From Halocafeteria seosinensis (lineage: Eukaryota > Sar > Bigyra > Bicosoecida): 22,161 nucleotides of DNA. The stretch is from positions 1 to 22,161 of the forward strand of contig LVLI01000096.1 of the NCBI GenBank assembly GCA_001687465.1, written 5' to 3'. Positions 8,091 through 18,383 of the stretch are shown here, piece by piece; within the stretch, counting starts at the first letter, position 1, and every line of letters starts with the position of its first letter. The notes under the pieces are model-generated. The model did no database searches. It was not told the DNA's origin and worked only from the letters and a program-made list of their open reading frames with translations. The position numbers and the translations under genes are program-made.

Positions 8091-8971
8091 GAATCATGCA
8101 ACATGCTACCATACCAATCCTCGTGGCCGAGGGCCTCACCGGTTGCTGTTCGTCGGAATTTTGTTTAGCTCCTCCCAGCCGGCTTGATGACGGTGTATAT
8201 AAAGGGCTCGTCTGTACCGTTCCTATGCCCTGTCCATGTGATCCACCTTGACCACTAGCGATTTCGTATGGTGGCTGTGACCTCACCGGCTGCTGTACCT
8301 TGGAATTTTGGTTAGCTCCTCCCAGTCGGACGGTACCGAGGACAAGATGAAGAGTAGCTCCTTCCTGAACCTTATATGCTCCTATTGGTTGCCCATCGTA
8401 CAACCGTGTACCCGCAAAAATCAGTTGCTGCTGATCCGGGGGGATTTCTGAAACTCGCTGAATCTCAAGTTTGACAAGCTGCAGACACGACGTGGCTAGG
8501 AAAAACTATAAGTACTAAACCGTACAGTCAAGCCAGACTACTAACATACGTAAACGTCCTGCTGGAGGTTGATTGGAACTGAATACGTTTTACCTGTTAG
8601 AGTTTTCACACTGCGATTATTATAGTTCAGAACCGTAGGTAACATCATAAATTTACAAAGCTTCGCATTGGTTCAGAAAGGGTAAAGGAAGAAAAGCAAA
8701 AAAGAGTTTCTACTCACGTTATATTCACAGTCTGGCCACCAAATGTTGGGTGCAAAGGGCTTATCTGTGATGACTCTTGTGCCGAGCTTTGGTTAGTGGT
8801 CCCAACCTGCGGAGCTTCTGAAGGATGTACTGGAGGCTCTTCCATCAGGTAGCTTGGGGGTGGTTGGCCACCGCCAGTGCCACTGCTAGCAGTGCCGTAG
8901 GCGAATGTATAGCTTGGAGGAGGTTCCCCTGCCGCCGGAAGGTGTTGATTATGACTGGAATACGGGTCCAT
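8086..8971 (-). CDS. Ubiquitin-fold protein with PPxY motifs and a CaaX box
   Basis: Three exons (8971-8718, 8610-8550, 8478-8086; introns 107 and 71 bp with GTGAGT and GTATGT donors) give 235 aa. Residues 1-81 are a Pro/Ser/Gly-rich tail with two PPPSY (PPxY) motifs, the usual ligands of WW domains such as those of NEDD4-type ligases. Residues about 82-159 are a ubiquitin fold: [29 protein letters not shown]. Across both splice joins the spacing equals that of ubiquitin. The Ile44, His68 and Val70 patch is kept (I125, H149, V151), as are Lys6, 11 and 27, while the positions of Lys29, 33, 48 and 63 are changed. After LVL comes GTV-RLGG-A, a diglycine followed by a longer tail. The protein ends CCMIQ, a CaaX box (probably farnesylated) with an adjacent Cys. 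The start is the first ATG after an in-frame stop. CaaX-ended ubiquitin-fold proteins (UBL3/MUB) are the nearest functional analogues; a prenylated, membrane-bound adaptor is inferred. Confidence 0.85.
8133..8331 (-). repeat. Duplicated 16-residue block in the ubiquitin-fold protein
   Basis: The protein has [16 protein letters not shown] right after the ubiquitin fold and [16 protein letters not shown] about 45 residues later. The DNA copies (about 8133-8180 and 8283-8331) are also similar, so this is an internal duplication that copies the diglycine as well. Confidence 0.75.
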
Positions 8972-9025
8972 TTCTTGTTTGGAAAAAGTAGATGGACGCA
9001 ATGTTCTGGGTTCCGCGTTCCTCAA

Positions 9026-9535
9026 TACTCAGTGATGGTGTGGTCCGATCCTTAATCCATGCACCAATCTCAGGCGCCTACTGGCAAGCAGAGGTGGTGC
9101 CGGAATGCAGCAAATAGAGTTTGCTAAGGAAAGTACATTAACCATCGTAGTTGTATTATCAACCCAAATCAGTCGGCACAAACCCTGCCGGTAGTTCGTA
9201 GGCGACCAACACTCACTACCGACGGAAGGCCGTGTTCTGGACACGGTGTTCAGCTGCTTCACACACCAGGGACCCGGGTCACCGGCGCGGGCAGACGTGG
9301 GCACTGCGCAGAAACCCGAGCGGGACCGAAATAATAATAATGGTCACCGAATGTTTCGGTGTCCGGTTTTTGGGGTCCTCTGAAAGTTTCAGACTGAAAC
9401 CTCGGTCATCGGGTTAACAAATTCGAATTCTCCTGTGAGGATTTGTGTACAATGGTGCGCGCATACAGATGCCTAAGTATATTTCAATCGGGCGAAGGCC
9501 CCTGACAAGCCTTGCAGATTTGCAGGAGTGATGTA
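9026..9535. other. Gene-poor stretch, upstream of the ubiquitin-fold gene
   Basis: Only low-quality overlapping ORFs occur here. It should hold the promoter of the minus-strand ubiquitin-fold gene, but no TATA box or other element can be assigned with confidence. CACCGAATGTTTCGGTG near 9347 is a small hairpin. Confidence 0.3.
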
Positions 9536-9741
9536 CTACTCTTCTTCTATTCTATCCTCTCCGTCCAGCAACGTGCCAATGCGGTTATATCTGACGACCA
9601 TTATACTTTCAAGCCGTTCACTACTCAGACGAGTCCTTCGATTAATGCCAGCAATACTGAAGGAGCTTTCGGCAGTGGCTGTAGATGCTGGTATAGCCAG
9701 CAAGCACTTCACCACAGAATTTTTGGTGCGTCCAGTAGCAC
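9536..9741 (-). pseudogene. hAT transposase C-terminal (dimerisation) fragment
   Basis: The minus strand encodes about 67 codons ending at TAG 9536-9538: CLLAIPASTATAESSFSIAG, then INRRTRLSSERLESIMVVRY. This is the hAT-family dimerisation motif ('LaiPASta.aESsFS..G....RR.RLs.e.le..m..r.N'). There is no start codon, and the frame is cut at 9742 by the inverted-repeat element. The rest of the hAT transposase is not found on either side of that element, so this is a relic. Confidence 0.75.
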
Positions 9742-9773
9742 TACCCTAGGATGCAGAAATAAGGGCCGATTCT
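9742..9773 (+). repeat. Left 32-bp terminal inverted repeat
   Basis: Exact reverse complement of 11100-11131. A small palindrome (GGTAACTTGAAGTTACC) follows at about 9776-9792. Confidence 0.9.
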
Positions 9774-11099
9774 CCGGTAACTTGAAGTTACCAACATTCG
9801 GATGTCAATTTGAAGGGCGGATTCTTCAAAACGGTCGTATTTGAATGATTCGAAGGTGTTTAACGGAGTGTAAGCAATCAAGATATAAAGAAAAATACAT
9901 GTATATTGTGCTACATTTGTCTTCGCGGACTTAACCTTCATGGAAGTACAGAAAATGGATGGAACAGATCAGATCTGAGGCTGAGCTGCGCGCCAATACT
10001 TGGGCGTATGAAGCATCAAACTCATCGCCAAGGTTCTCCTGGAGCGATGGCGCATACTGCCACGAGTTTTCAGTTTCTGAATAACCTTTTCATTTGTTAA
10101 TAATGCGCTGTTCTTCTTCGTCTCCCGCAAGAAGCTCTCCACGACAAAATGACTGGTGATACACTCAGTGCCCACACATGGTTTTGAATCCGCCTGCTCC
10201 TCTTAGTCAATTACCTCTTGTAGCAGCTGCACAAGAAAGGATTTTGGAGCTCTAGTGCCTGCAAACCCCTTGTTTGAACGATAGCTCTAGCTCAGAACGG
10301 GTCATGCCGGGAAGAGAATCGGTTTGAACAGTTTGCGGCAAATTGCTTCCCGCACTTGGAACAAACATGGATTTTACACAGGGAGTGGGAATGTAATACG
10401 TACCCACAGCACGGAGCATAGGAGCGTTGCGTAAGTCAGCAGATCCAAGCATTGACCCGAATTCTTTGAGGTCCAGAGGTTCAAGAAGCAGTTGAAGCAG
10501 TTCGTGCTGGGACAACAGTGCCGAAAGGATTACAACGAGCCCAAGTAAGTTCGCACCTTTAACGAATCTCCTCGTTCTGCTTGCGTCATGGAGCCCTACC
10601 CTTATGCATGCCCTTATTACAGGTGCGTCCGGGCTTGTGAAACGCTGCTGCGAAGAATTTTGAACTCGTTGCGTCTTGTGCAAGGAGATAAGAAGCGGCA
10701 ATCTAAAACCCGTGGTAATTATTGTTGCTGAGAATGTATGTAATTGGTTTTCGTACGTCAGATCTGCCAACAACCCCTGAAGGGCGTGTGAGATGCGTGA
10801 CTAGGAACCTAAGTCGAACTTCACAGTGGGTGGTTTTTTGCAATCGGTTGGCGAACGTTCTGGACATTCGCAAAACTTCCATCACCCCAAGGGGGAGGCA
10901 AAGGGGACACACAAATTGACCCCTGGCCACTTTTCGAGCCCTCTCGTGACCAAGAAATCGGGCCATATCTTTGTAACCAGAAATGCTTTGAAAGCAAAAA
11001 CTAGACAGAGTACACAAAATATGATTGCCGTTCTCATGGTATCGCTCTCTACCCAGTGGGAGACCTGCATAAGAGCGTCAATAATAAGGGCACATTTAC

Positions 11100-11131
11100 A
11101 GAATCGGCCCTTATTTCTGCATCCTAGGGTA
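11100..11131 (-). repeat. Right 32-bp terminal inverted repeat
   Basis: Exact reverse complement of 9742-9773, followed by TATTTTGAG in AT-rich flanking DNA. Confidence 0.9.
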
Positions 11132-11138
11132 TATTTTG

Positions 11139-11278
11139 AGTATTTTCATTTTCTAAAAAATCTAGAACTTGTTGATTGTAAAATTCTGAACCACGATTAA
11201 CCCAAATAAATTAGGTTTTTGTTTTACTTCCTTCATTAATTTGTTTTAATACCTCTACCATTTCCTCTATTACACGTA
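11139..11278 (-). pseudogene. AT-rich ORF relic 3: Polinton-type integrase fragment
   Basis: The minus strand encodes IEEMVEVLKQINEGSKTK and, after a one-base frame change near 11205-11215, IWVNRGSEFYNQQVLDFLEN. This matches the second-aspartate region of retroviral-type (rve) integrases, most like the Polinton/Maverick form 'lWtDkGsEFyN..f..fL'. The catalytic Asp position is Asn here (VNRGSEF). Together with the frame change, this shows a dead copy. It is AT-rich with A/T-ending codons, like the relics at 6057-6251 and 7716-7975. It is cut at 11131 by the TA-flanked element and ends before the exchanger gene at 11365. Confidence 0.55.
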
Positions 11279-11364
11279 CTCTTTAATGGTAAGCGAAACC
11301 TATGAAGTTCAATACCTATTGCATTCAAGTTAAGACATTGTCTCTTTTCCCCTACCCACTGGAA

Positions 11365-14098
11365 CTATGTAGCTGCAAGGACAACCACAGTTATAAAAAA
11401 CGTTGTATACAATCCCAACATATAAAAGCCAAACGGCCGTTTCATTCGAAACCCTTGTAAGGGTACCAATACTAAGCATGATACCGCAGCCGTGAGTATG
11501 AACCCAAATGCAACATACACCAACGTATTACTGGATTTACCGGGTTGGAGATGCTCTGAACCATGCTTGGCTATACCGACCAGATTCGAGAGGCCAAGCC
11601 CAAAAAGCACATTAAAACTAGGACCAGCATGACAAGCCGCTATTGCCATATTGGGAAGACCTTCCTTAGCTACAGAAAGATCCGCTGCCATGTCACCTGC
11701 ATAATACTCGACAGAAGATCCAAAAAAATATACATGTATGCTCTTACAACTGGCATAACCAAAAAGAGAGCTTACTACTGGAATTGCCAACTGCGAGAAT
11801 TGCAATACCTAAAACGGTTGAAGGGATGGATAGAATCAATCCAATGGCATGCAATATAGTGACTGCAAGGCATAATCGTTGAACATTTTCAGCACATCAG
11901 GGATACCTCGTTCAAATCATACCAATTTCATGAGCCGCATTAATGATCCATGATACACTGGAGAAGAAAGCAAATATCGTGAGGGCTCCACGAAGCACAC
12001 CGTGCGGCAATTGTCCATCGCCTCCAGGAACTTTGCGCGGTAAAACGAAAAAGAGGACGACTGTGCCGAGTATCCCTGCTATCAGTGGTAGAGCATACCA
12101 CGGGAACTGTATCAACCCATACTCACACACTTAGAGGTGCAGATCGTTGTTCCCCTGTGACATATACACAGCACTTACTATGCTTCCAGCAATACCTTTT
12201 TTGAACAACTCAGCAGGCTCGCTAAGCAGTCTCAGACCAGTTATGACAATCCATGGGGAGCCAAAAAATGGAGTCACTGAACACAACTAACGACTAGATC
12301 GGTTGAAGAATGAAAATGAAGCCGCAAACAGGTACTTACCAGTCACGTATCTCCAATCGTACTCGTCCTCGCTCAAAAGCGGTACGGACAGATTGCGAAC
12401 AAATTGACTTGGGAGCAAAAGGTAGTTCAGGAAACAGTACAACGCCGATCCCGGGCCGCAATGTTTGTCAATAAACGACTTCTCAGAGATGTCTTCCACT
12501 TCAGACCCTTTCGAAGGAATCAAATCCTTTGTGAGTTCTTCAGGTTGATCGGGTGTAATATGTGCATCTTGGGCACCTAGACGCGATGACTCCCTCCGCA
12601 TAGTAAGGAGTTCTTCTTCCTCCTCCGCCTCATATCGGAGAGAGCTCAATAATTGATCAACTCTCCTGTGAGCGTGCGGAAACAAAACCGGATCAGGATG
12701 ATCTTCGAACATGTGCCGCAATTCTTCGCGAGTGAGGTGGTGGGCAGGGTGAATATCTGTATCCCACAAAGCCCCAGAATGGACTGAATGCCTCCGGGAG
12801 GATGTTGCATCGTTGTTGGGGGAGTGTACAGAATATGAGTTTCCGACAGGCTTCACTTCATCCTTGAGGATGAATGCCAACTTTTCGTCCATATTCTCAC
12901 GCCCAATTTTTCCTGTGCTCGCTGACCTGCGCAAATCATCGCTCTCCAACTTCTCCTCTAACTTCTCGTCGGGGAGATTCTCACGTTTCACGTTCTCCGC
13001 GCGAGGAGTATTACCATTCATTTCTTTCAAGACTAAGTCGCTGGATGAAAGTTCATGACTAGCCTTTTCATAACCTTGCTCCTTTCGGCTTTTGTATATG
13101 CGGTGTCCAACTACCGCTACAGTCGCGTACAGGACGTAGAGGATCAGAAGTCCTGCTGCTTGGCCGATTCCAAACTTGTTGAAGTGGAAGTTGACAAATA
13201 GGTAAATGATTCCTATCGTATAAAACACAACATCTCGCAAGAATGGGCGACGTTTCAATAAAAACTCCTTGGATATCAGTACAACAGCCCCCAAGATCGC
13301 CGATTGCACAAACATGCCTGCACCCAGGATAGCGGATAGTCCAACTGAAGACTGGCCCGAAGAGTAAGCAGCGAGGGAGGAAAAGACATCTGCAGTACAT
13401 CCAAAAAGTGATGAGCGTAAATTATACTCCTGTTTATCTTTAAAGTGAAACAAAGTTCTTGGGAAGAAGGCATACCTGGAGCACCATTTCCAAAGCTCAG
13501 AAACGTGACTCCAGCTGCATTGGGCGACAGGTTCAACATGTCTACGATTACTTGAAGCGTAGGACAGAAATACGCATCTGCCGAGTTAGCAAGCATGTAG
13601 AACATGTACGCCAGCCAAAAGATCATGCCAACCCAAAGCACTCCTTTATAGTCGCTCCACTCGCACTCGTATAGCATTATATAATTTATAAACCCAGCTT
13701 TCTGTCAAGCAAACAGCACAATGTTTCCATTGTTTGGCTCACATTCCATTACACACTTCAATTGATCGTATGCACGCCTAGCGAATCTCACTTACAGTAC
13801 TCGAGCAGCCAGGAGTGTCGCAGCCGAACTTGTCCGTCAGTTGCTCCGCGCACGATGAAAAGTTTGATGCTTCCAGTGTGCGCCATGGCTCCAATATCCC
13901 TCCGAAATTGCTATATGAAGTCGTCTCTCTTTCTTCCGTTCTCCCTCGTATCAAGTTTCCGTTCGTGTCTGCTCCTTGCTGCGGCCGACTTCCTTTGATC
14001 CGGAAAAGGCCCGCCGTGGTCGCTACTGCCAAGAAGAGCACCAGTGTCAAGCAGCGGACAGAAGCCCGCCGAACCTTTTGAACTTCGGTAGGGGACAT
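11365..14098 (-). CDS. Na+/Ca2+ exchanger, NCLX/CCX type, copy A
   Basis: Seven exons: 14098-13796, 13701-13476, 13389-12340, 12276-12179, 12106-11923, 11862-11776 and 11696-11365. All introns are GT-AG (60-94 bp) and the frame closes exactly at 759 aa. The N-terminal membrane segment (VRCLTLVLFLAVATTAGLF) is a signal anchor or peptide. The Cys-rich KFGCDTPGC and FINYIMLYECEW precede the first transport repeat, TFLSFGNGAPDVFSSLAAYS (about residues 167-186). A long, charged middle loop (roughly 260-500) has HPAHHLTREELRHMFEDHPD and a run of Glu. The second repeat, AVGNSSSDMAADLSVAKEG, is split by intron 6. GNGAPD and GNS are the ion-binding motifs of the SLC8B1 (NCLX)/plant CCX families, which move Na+ or Li+ against Ca2+ across mitochondrial or other membranes. 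The substrate and membrane are inferred. ATG 14098 aligns with the start of copy B. Confidence 0.88.
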
Positions 14099-15628
14099 GT
14101 CGACTGCTTGTAGTGGCCAAACGGAAGGGATAGAAAGTCTTATGGGTTAACTATGATGGGTAATCGAGAGTCAACTCCCCAGGATGACCTCGGTTGGGTT
14201 GGGTGGACCGCGCGCTTCTTCGTATTTGCTTTGCGCACCCACAAACAAGTAGAATTTCGGCTTTTATCAACACGACTACACGTCTTCCTAACGCAAAGCG
14301 TAATATTAACTACTTGCACCTGTGCACTGAAGAAAACAAGCCATATCAAGTTGGTTGCTTTTAGAACTTCGAAGCGCCCGGTGGCGACGGCCAGTCTTCT
14401 CTGCAGAAACTTTGTCTGGTTGGCTGCGTTCGTGTACATACATATATACTGTACTGTACGTCTGTGTTCGCACACACACACAAATGTGACAGATAGCCCG
14501 TGTGCCGTTTATATCTTAGACGGTTGCTTCGGAGGCTTTGAATTCGCAGACGATGTTCCCTACACTGGTGCCGTCAACACATACTGTAATGTAATTGCTC
14601 TTGCCCCAACCCCAAGGCTCCCCGGAAAACGCACACCGACCATCCATCTGCTGGAAGTAAGAATGGGAATCAAAACTTGTCCAGCCGTCATGAGAGACCA
14701 CAGAGTAGCCGCTCCTACAGCTGGCTAGTATGAAGACCCATGTGGAACGGGGCAATACAGCTTGGATGTGCACTCTACTGATATTACAAACAGTTAACTT
14801 AGTATCAGCGGATGGCCGGTCCATCCTTCGTTGCGAAAGGGAGTTTCCCGTTTATTGTTACTGAACGCAACCGAGTTCGATGGAACATGAAGGCGCGGTT
14901 TCCAGGTGGACATGTTCCCCCTCCCGGGACCACCCTGTTTCGCGCAGGGCATACTATGGCCGGCACAGCTCTTCAGGACGAGTATGCAGGAACAAATGGA
15001 AGCAAGTAGGCATCCGTTTAACTACAGTATGTAGTTGTATAGAACCTTACAGAGGCTTCCGGCGATTCGCGGCGAATGAATGCCACAGCTTCACAATTCC
15101 AGGCGACCGAGGTAGCAGGTCAAACTTCAATGGCAATGAATCGTATTTCGCCGATCGCTTTTGAGCATCTTCTAACTGTTTCCTGTCAACTCTGGTAACC
15201 GACACATCTTCGCCTTCCCCTACCGTGAGGGTCTCACGCCGACGCTCACGGACCGGTTAAAAGCAAATGCAACTACACCGCGTGTCAGCGTCCCTTTCAA
15301 ACCCGATTATTGGAACGCTAATTTAAGGCACGACCACTCCCGTCACGCTTGCAACACATCCTTTTCGAGAGTGGGTGCCGAACTGGAATCCTCGAAGAGC
15401 CAATTTCAGAAGGTTTGTGGTGGTTCTGAAGGTGCGGACAAGAGTAGGCGAACTATTCATAATGGTAGAAGAGATGATGAATACCTCAAAGTGTAAAAAA
15501 CGATTCAATGCATTTTCGGCCCAATCCACCCGCCACTAGTCACTGGGAAGTGTGCAACCACAAGTAGTGGTATCAGGAGCAGGCCTTCTCATTCCTTCGT
15601 ACACAGATTCAATTGAACAATTTTCATG
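14099..15628. other. Intergenic region between the two exchanger copies
   Basis: These 1.5 kb should hold the promoter of copy A and the 3' end of copy B. A short (CA)n run lies at about 14467-14482. One minus-strand ORF at 14516-14824 is listed separately. Other ORFs overlap one another and lack family features. I see no RNA gene or transposon ends. Confidence 0.4.
14516..14824 (-). other. Possible Cys-containing ORF or last exon
   Basis: The minus strand is open to TAA near 14516 with a protein-like C-terminal part: GYSVVSHDGWTSFDSHSYF, DGRCAFSGEPWGWGKSNY, CVDGTSVGNIVCEFKASEA. An acceptor-like CTTCATACTAG near 14730 could make it a terminal exon, but no upstream exon or start is convincing. 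I do not recognise it. It may be a decayed fragment of a secreted protein or chance. Confidence 0.2.
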
Positions 15629-18383
15629 TTATCGCGTAGCCGCCAACGCAATCACAGTGATGAAGAATGTTGTATATAATCCCAGCATGTAAAACCCAAA
15701 TGGCCGCTTCATTCGAAACCCTTGCAAGGGCACTAACAACAGACAGGAAGCCAGTCCAGTAAGAATGAAACCAAAGGCCACATGCACCATCGTGATATCT
15801 TTATCTGATTTTGGTTGTAGGTGTTCGGAATGATGATTCTTAGCGATTCCTACCAAGTTTGAAAGTCCAAGTCCGAAGAGCACATTGAAACTTGGGGAAG
15901 CATGGCACGCAGCGACTGCCATTTGGGGGAGACCTTCCTTGGCAACAGATACATCAGCCGCCATGTCGCCTGCAACCACATTACAGAAGAGAGCTGCGGG
16001 CAAGTGTATGGTTGACTCTGCATATCAAAATAGACTCACTACTGGAGTTTCCAATCGCAAGTATTGTGATTCCTAAAACTGTCGCCGGGATGATCAGAAT
16101 TTTGCCAATTGCATCTAATATGCTCACTGCACATATGCATTTTCGTACTCACTTAAGACGGTTCAAAGACGAATCGCCCTGCGCAGTACTTACCGATCTC
16201 ATGCGCAGCATTGACTATCCAGGAGACGCTCGTCAGAAACGCGAATGCAGTAAGACAGCCACGGAGAATACCATGAGGCAGTGTGCCTTCCCCGCCCGGA
16301 ACTTTACGGGGTAAAACGAAGAACAGAACAATGGTACCGACAGTACCGAAAATCAGCGCGAGTGCATACCAGGGGAACTGCATCACCACAAGATACCATA
16401 ACGATTATTTGGTAATTATTGAGGGAAGTGTGAACATACAGAAGTGCTTCCAGTGATGCCCTGAGTAAACACGATAGAGGGCGCACTTAGCAACCTAATA
16501 CCAGTGATGACAATCCATAGCGAACCAAAAAACGGGGTCGCTGAAAAGAGACCAATTACAATGTACATCCATATGGTTCCCTTGAAAAAGCAACGGTCAA
16601 CGGTTACTTACCAGTTACGTATCTCCAATCGTAGCCTTCCTCGCTTAGGAGCGGTACCGAAATATTCCGAGCAAAATTGCTAGGGAGTAAAAGGTAGCTC
16701 AAGAGACAGTACAACGTAGAACTTGGGCCGCAGTGTTTATCAATAAACGACTGTGAATAGAACTCACTCGACACTGACTCCTTGGCGGCAATCAAATTCG
16801 TCGTAATTTCTTCCGGATGCCGGCAATCTGCTTCAGGACACTCGGCGCGTGACAGCTCATTCCTAAACGTCAAAATTTCCTCTTCCTCTTCTGGCTCGAA
16901 CCGCAAAGACCCAAGCAAATGATCAATCCTCTTGTGCGTGTGCCGAAACAACACTGGATCTGGATGATCCTCGAAGAGATGCCGCCAGCCCTCCCGATTG
17001 AGATGATGGTGTGGATACTGTTCCTTATCCCAAGGCGCAGTCGAATGCACCGAGTGCCTCCGATAGGCATCTTCAGCATCAGATGAGTCAGCATATTGCA
17101 CTGAGTAAGGATTGACTCCTTCTTGTTTCAATATCGCGGCGAATACTCCCGGTGTACTCTCTTGTCTAACGTGTCCTGTACTTGCACGGCGCCTATCTCC
17201 AGGTTCACTGCTGTCCGCATGCTCTTCTGTGGCTGCGGGACCCCCATTGGTGTACGTAAGGCCGAACGACTTAGTCTTGCCCTGTTGGTCACTATTAATG
17301 CCCTTTGAGGTCGCTCCATCGCCGTGAAGGTCGCGCCGGTCCGACATTTCTAAAGGGGTTTGTTTCGCGTAGCGTTTCCCGCGTCGGTACACATGATGGC
17401 CAACGATCGCCACAGTTGCGTACACAATATACAAAATCAGCAGACCAAGTGCCTGATAAATCCCAAAGGTGTTAAAGTGGAAATTGATGAATAGATATAT
17501 CACTCCAATCAGATAAAACGACACATCTCGCATGAAAGGACGGCGTTTCAACGTGAATTCTTTAGAAATCAGCACGACCGATCCGAGAATTGCCGTGGAG
17601 GCGAACATACCAGCACCTAGGATTGCGGACAAACCAACAGACGACTGCCCCGAAGAATAGGCGGCCAGTGAAGAAAAGACATCTGCATGTTTTCAGTGCA
17701 TTGTGAGTTCTAATTAGTCATTCACTTAGGCGAAGCGTTGATAACAATCCGGACGTACCTGGAGCCCCATTTCCAAAGCTCAGAAAGGTAACCCCTGCAG
17801 CGTTGGGGGAAAGATTTAACATATCCACAATGACTTGAAGCGTTGAGCAAAAGTAGGCATCTGCCGAATTAGCAAGCAAGTAAAACATGTACGCCAGCCA
17901 GAAGATCAATCCGACCCAGACCAGTGCCTTGTATTCTCCCCAGTGACACTCGTAAATCATGATATAATTGAGGAAGCCACTTTTCTGCATTCCAGTGGAG
18001 GCACGCGAATTTGGTATCGTATGTTAAACATTTGCCGTCAAATAATTTGTACACCTTACAGAACTTTCACAACCGGCTTTATCACAGCCGAACTTATTCT
18101 GTATCCTCTCCGCGCACGTCTGCTCCCCCAGGGACCGTGCGGAGGTAATGGCTTCCCAGGAAACTCTGGAGTCCGTAAGCGCGTCGTATGAATCCGTCAC
18201 CCATCTCCCTCCTCCTCCCTCGGTGAATTCACCATCCCCATCGTGTCTAGTATCCTTTCGTCCATCTGCTGGAGATTGCGCGATGTGTACCATTCCGCCC
18301 AAGATCCCCACGGTCAAAAGCAGCAGCAGGAGTGCTGCTCGGACAGATGTCCGCCGGACTTGGTTGAACTCCTTGGACACCAT
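15629..18383 (-). CDS. Na+/Ca2+ exchanger, NCLX/CCX type, copy B
   Basis: Seven exons: 18383-18060, 17984-17759, 17682-16612, 16540-16440, 16377-16194, 16126-16040 and 15969-15629, all GT-AG, giving 777 aa. Exons 2, 5 and 6 have exactly the lengths of those in copy A (226, 184, 87 bp), and every intron has the same phase, so the two arose by tandem duplication. Key motifs are VRAALLLLLLTVGILGGMVH (signal anchor), KFGCDKAGC, FLNYIMIYECHW, TFLSFGNGAPDVFSSLAAYS (first repeat, about residues 174-193), HHHLNREGWRHLFEDHPDPV and a Glu run in the loop, then AIGNSSSDMAADVSVAKEG (second repeat). The start is ATG 18383; the frame is open further upstream but only from a TTG. Function as for copy A: a cation/Ca2+ exchanger, with the membrane unknown. 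The loop is the most divergent part, so the copies may differ in regulation. Confidence 0.88.

Larger units (their letters stand above)
9742..11131. mobile_element. 1.39-kb element with 32-bp inverted repeats, TA-flanked, probably non-autonomous
   Basis: Bases 9742-9773 and 11100-11131 are perfect 32-bp inverted repeats, beginning TACCCTAGGATGCAGAAATA. If the outer TA is the target duplication, the repeats are 30 bp and the element resembles the TA-inserting (Tc1/mariner-like) class. The right end has a subterminal hairpin (AATAAGGGC paired with GCCCTTATT). Inside, the longest minus-strand ORFs (10252-10773 and 10703-11017) show no transposase motif that I recognise, so I treat it as non-autonomous. 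The flanks are unrelated relics: hAT on the left, AT-rich integrase on the right. This shows nested insertion into older repeat DNA. Confidence 0.7.

Noticed and set aside
7976-8187. Extension of AT-rich relic 2 to the stop near 8187
   Set aside because: The AT-rich codon signal ends at about 7975; the rest is partly antisense of the ubiquitin-fold gene.
9029-9304. 91-codon minus-strand ORF upstream of the ubiquitin-fold gene
   Set aside because: No family, biased low-complexity end, no splice link to the ubiquitin-fold gene; more likely promoter or UTR sequence.
10252-11017. Two overlapping minus-strand ORFs (173 and 104 codons) inside the TA-flanked element
   Set aside because: I looked for transposase catalytic motifs, zinc fingers or helix-turn-helix patterns and found none that were convincing, so no gene is claimed.
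14153-14728. 191-codon plus-strand ORF between the exchanger copies
   Set aside because: Composition is not protein-like, no domain is visible, it spans a CA repeat and it overlaps a better minus-strand frame. Treated as chance.
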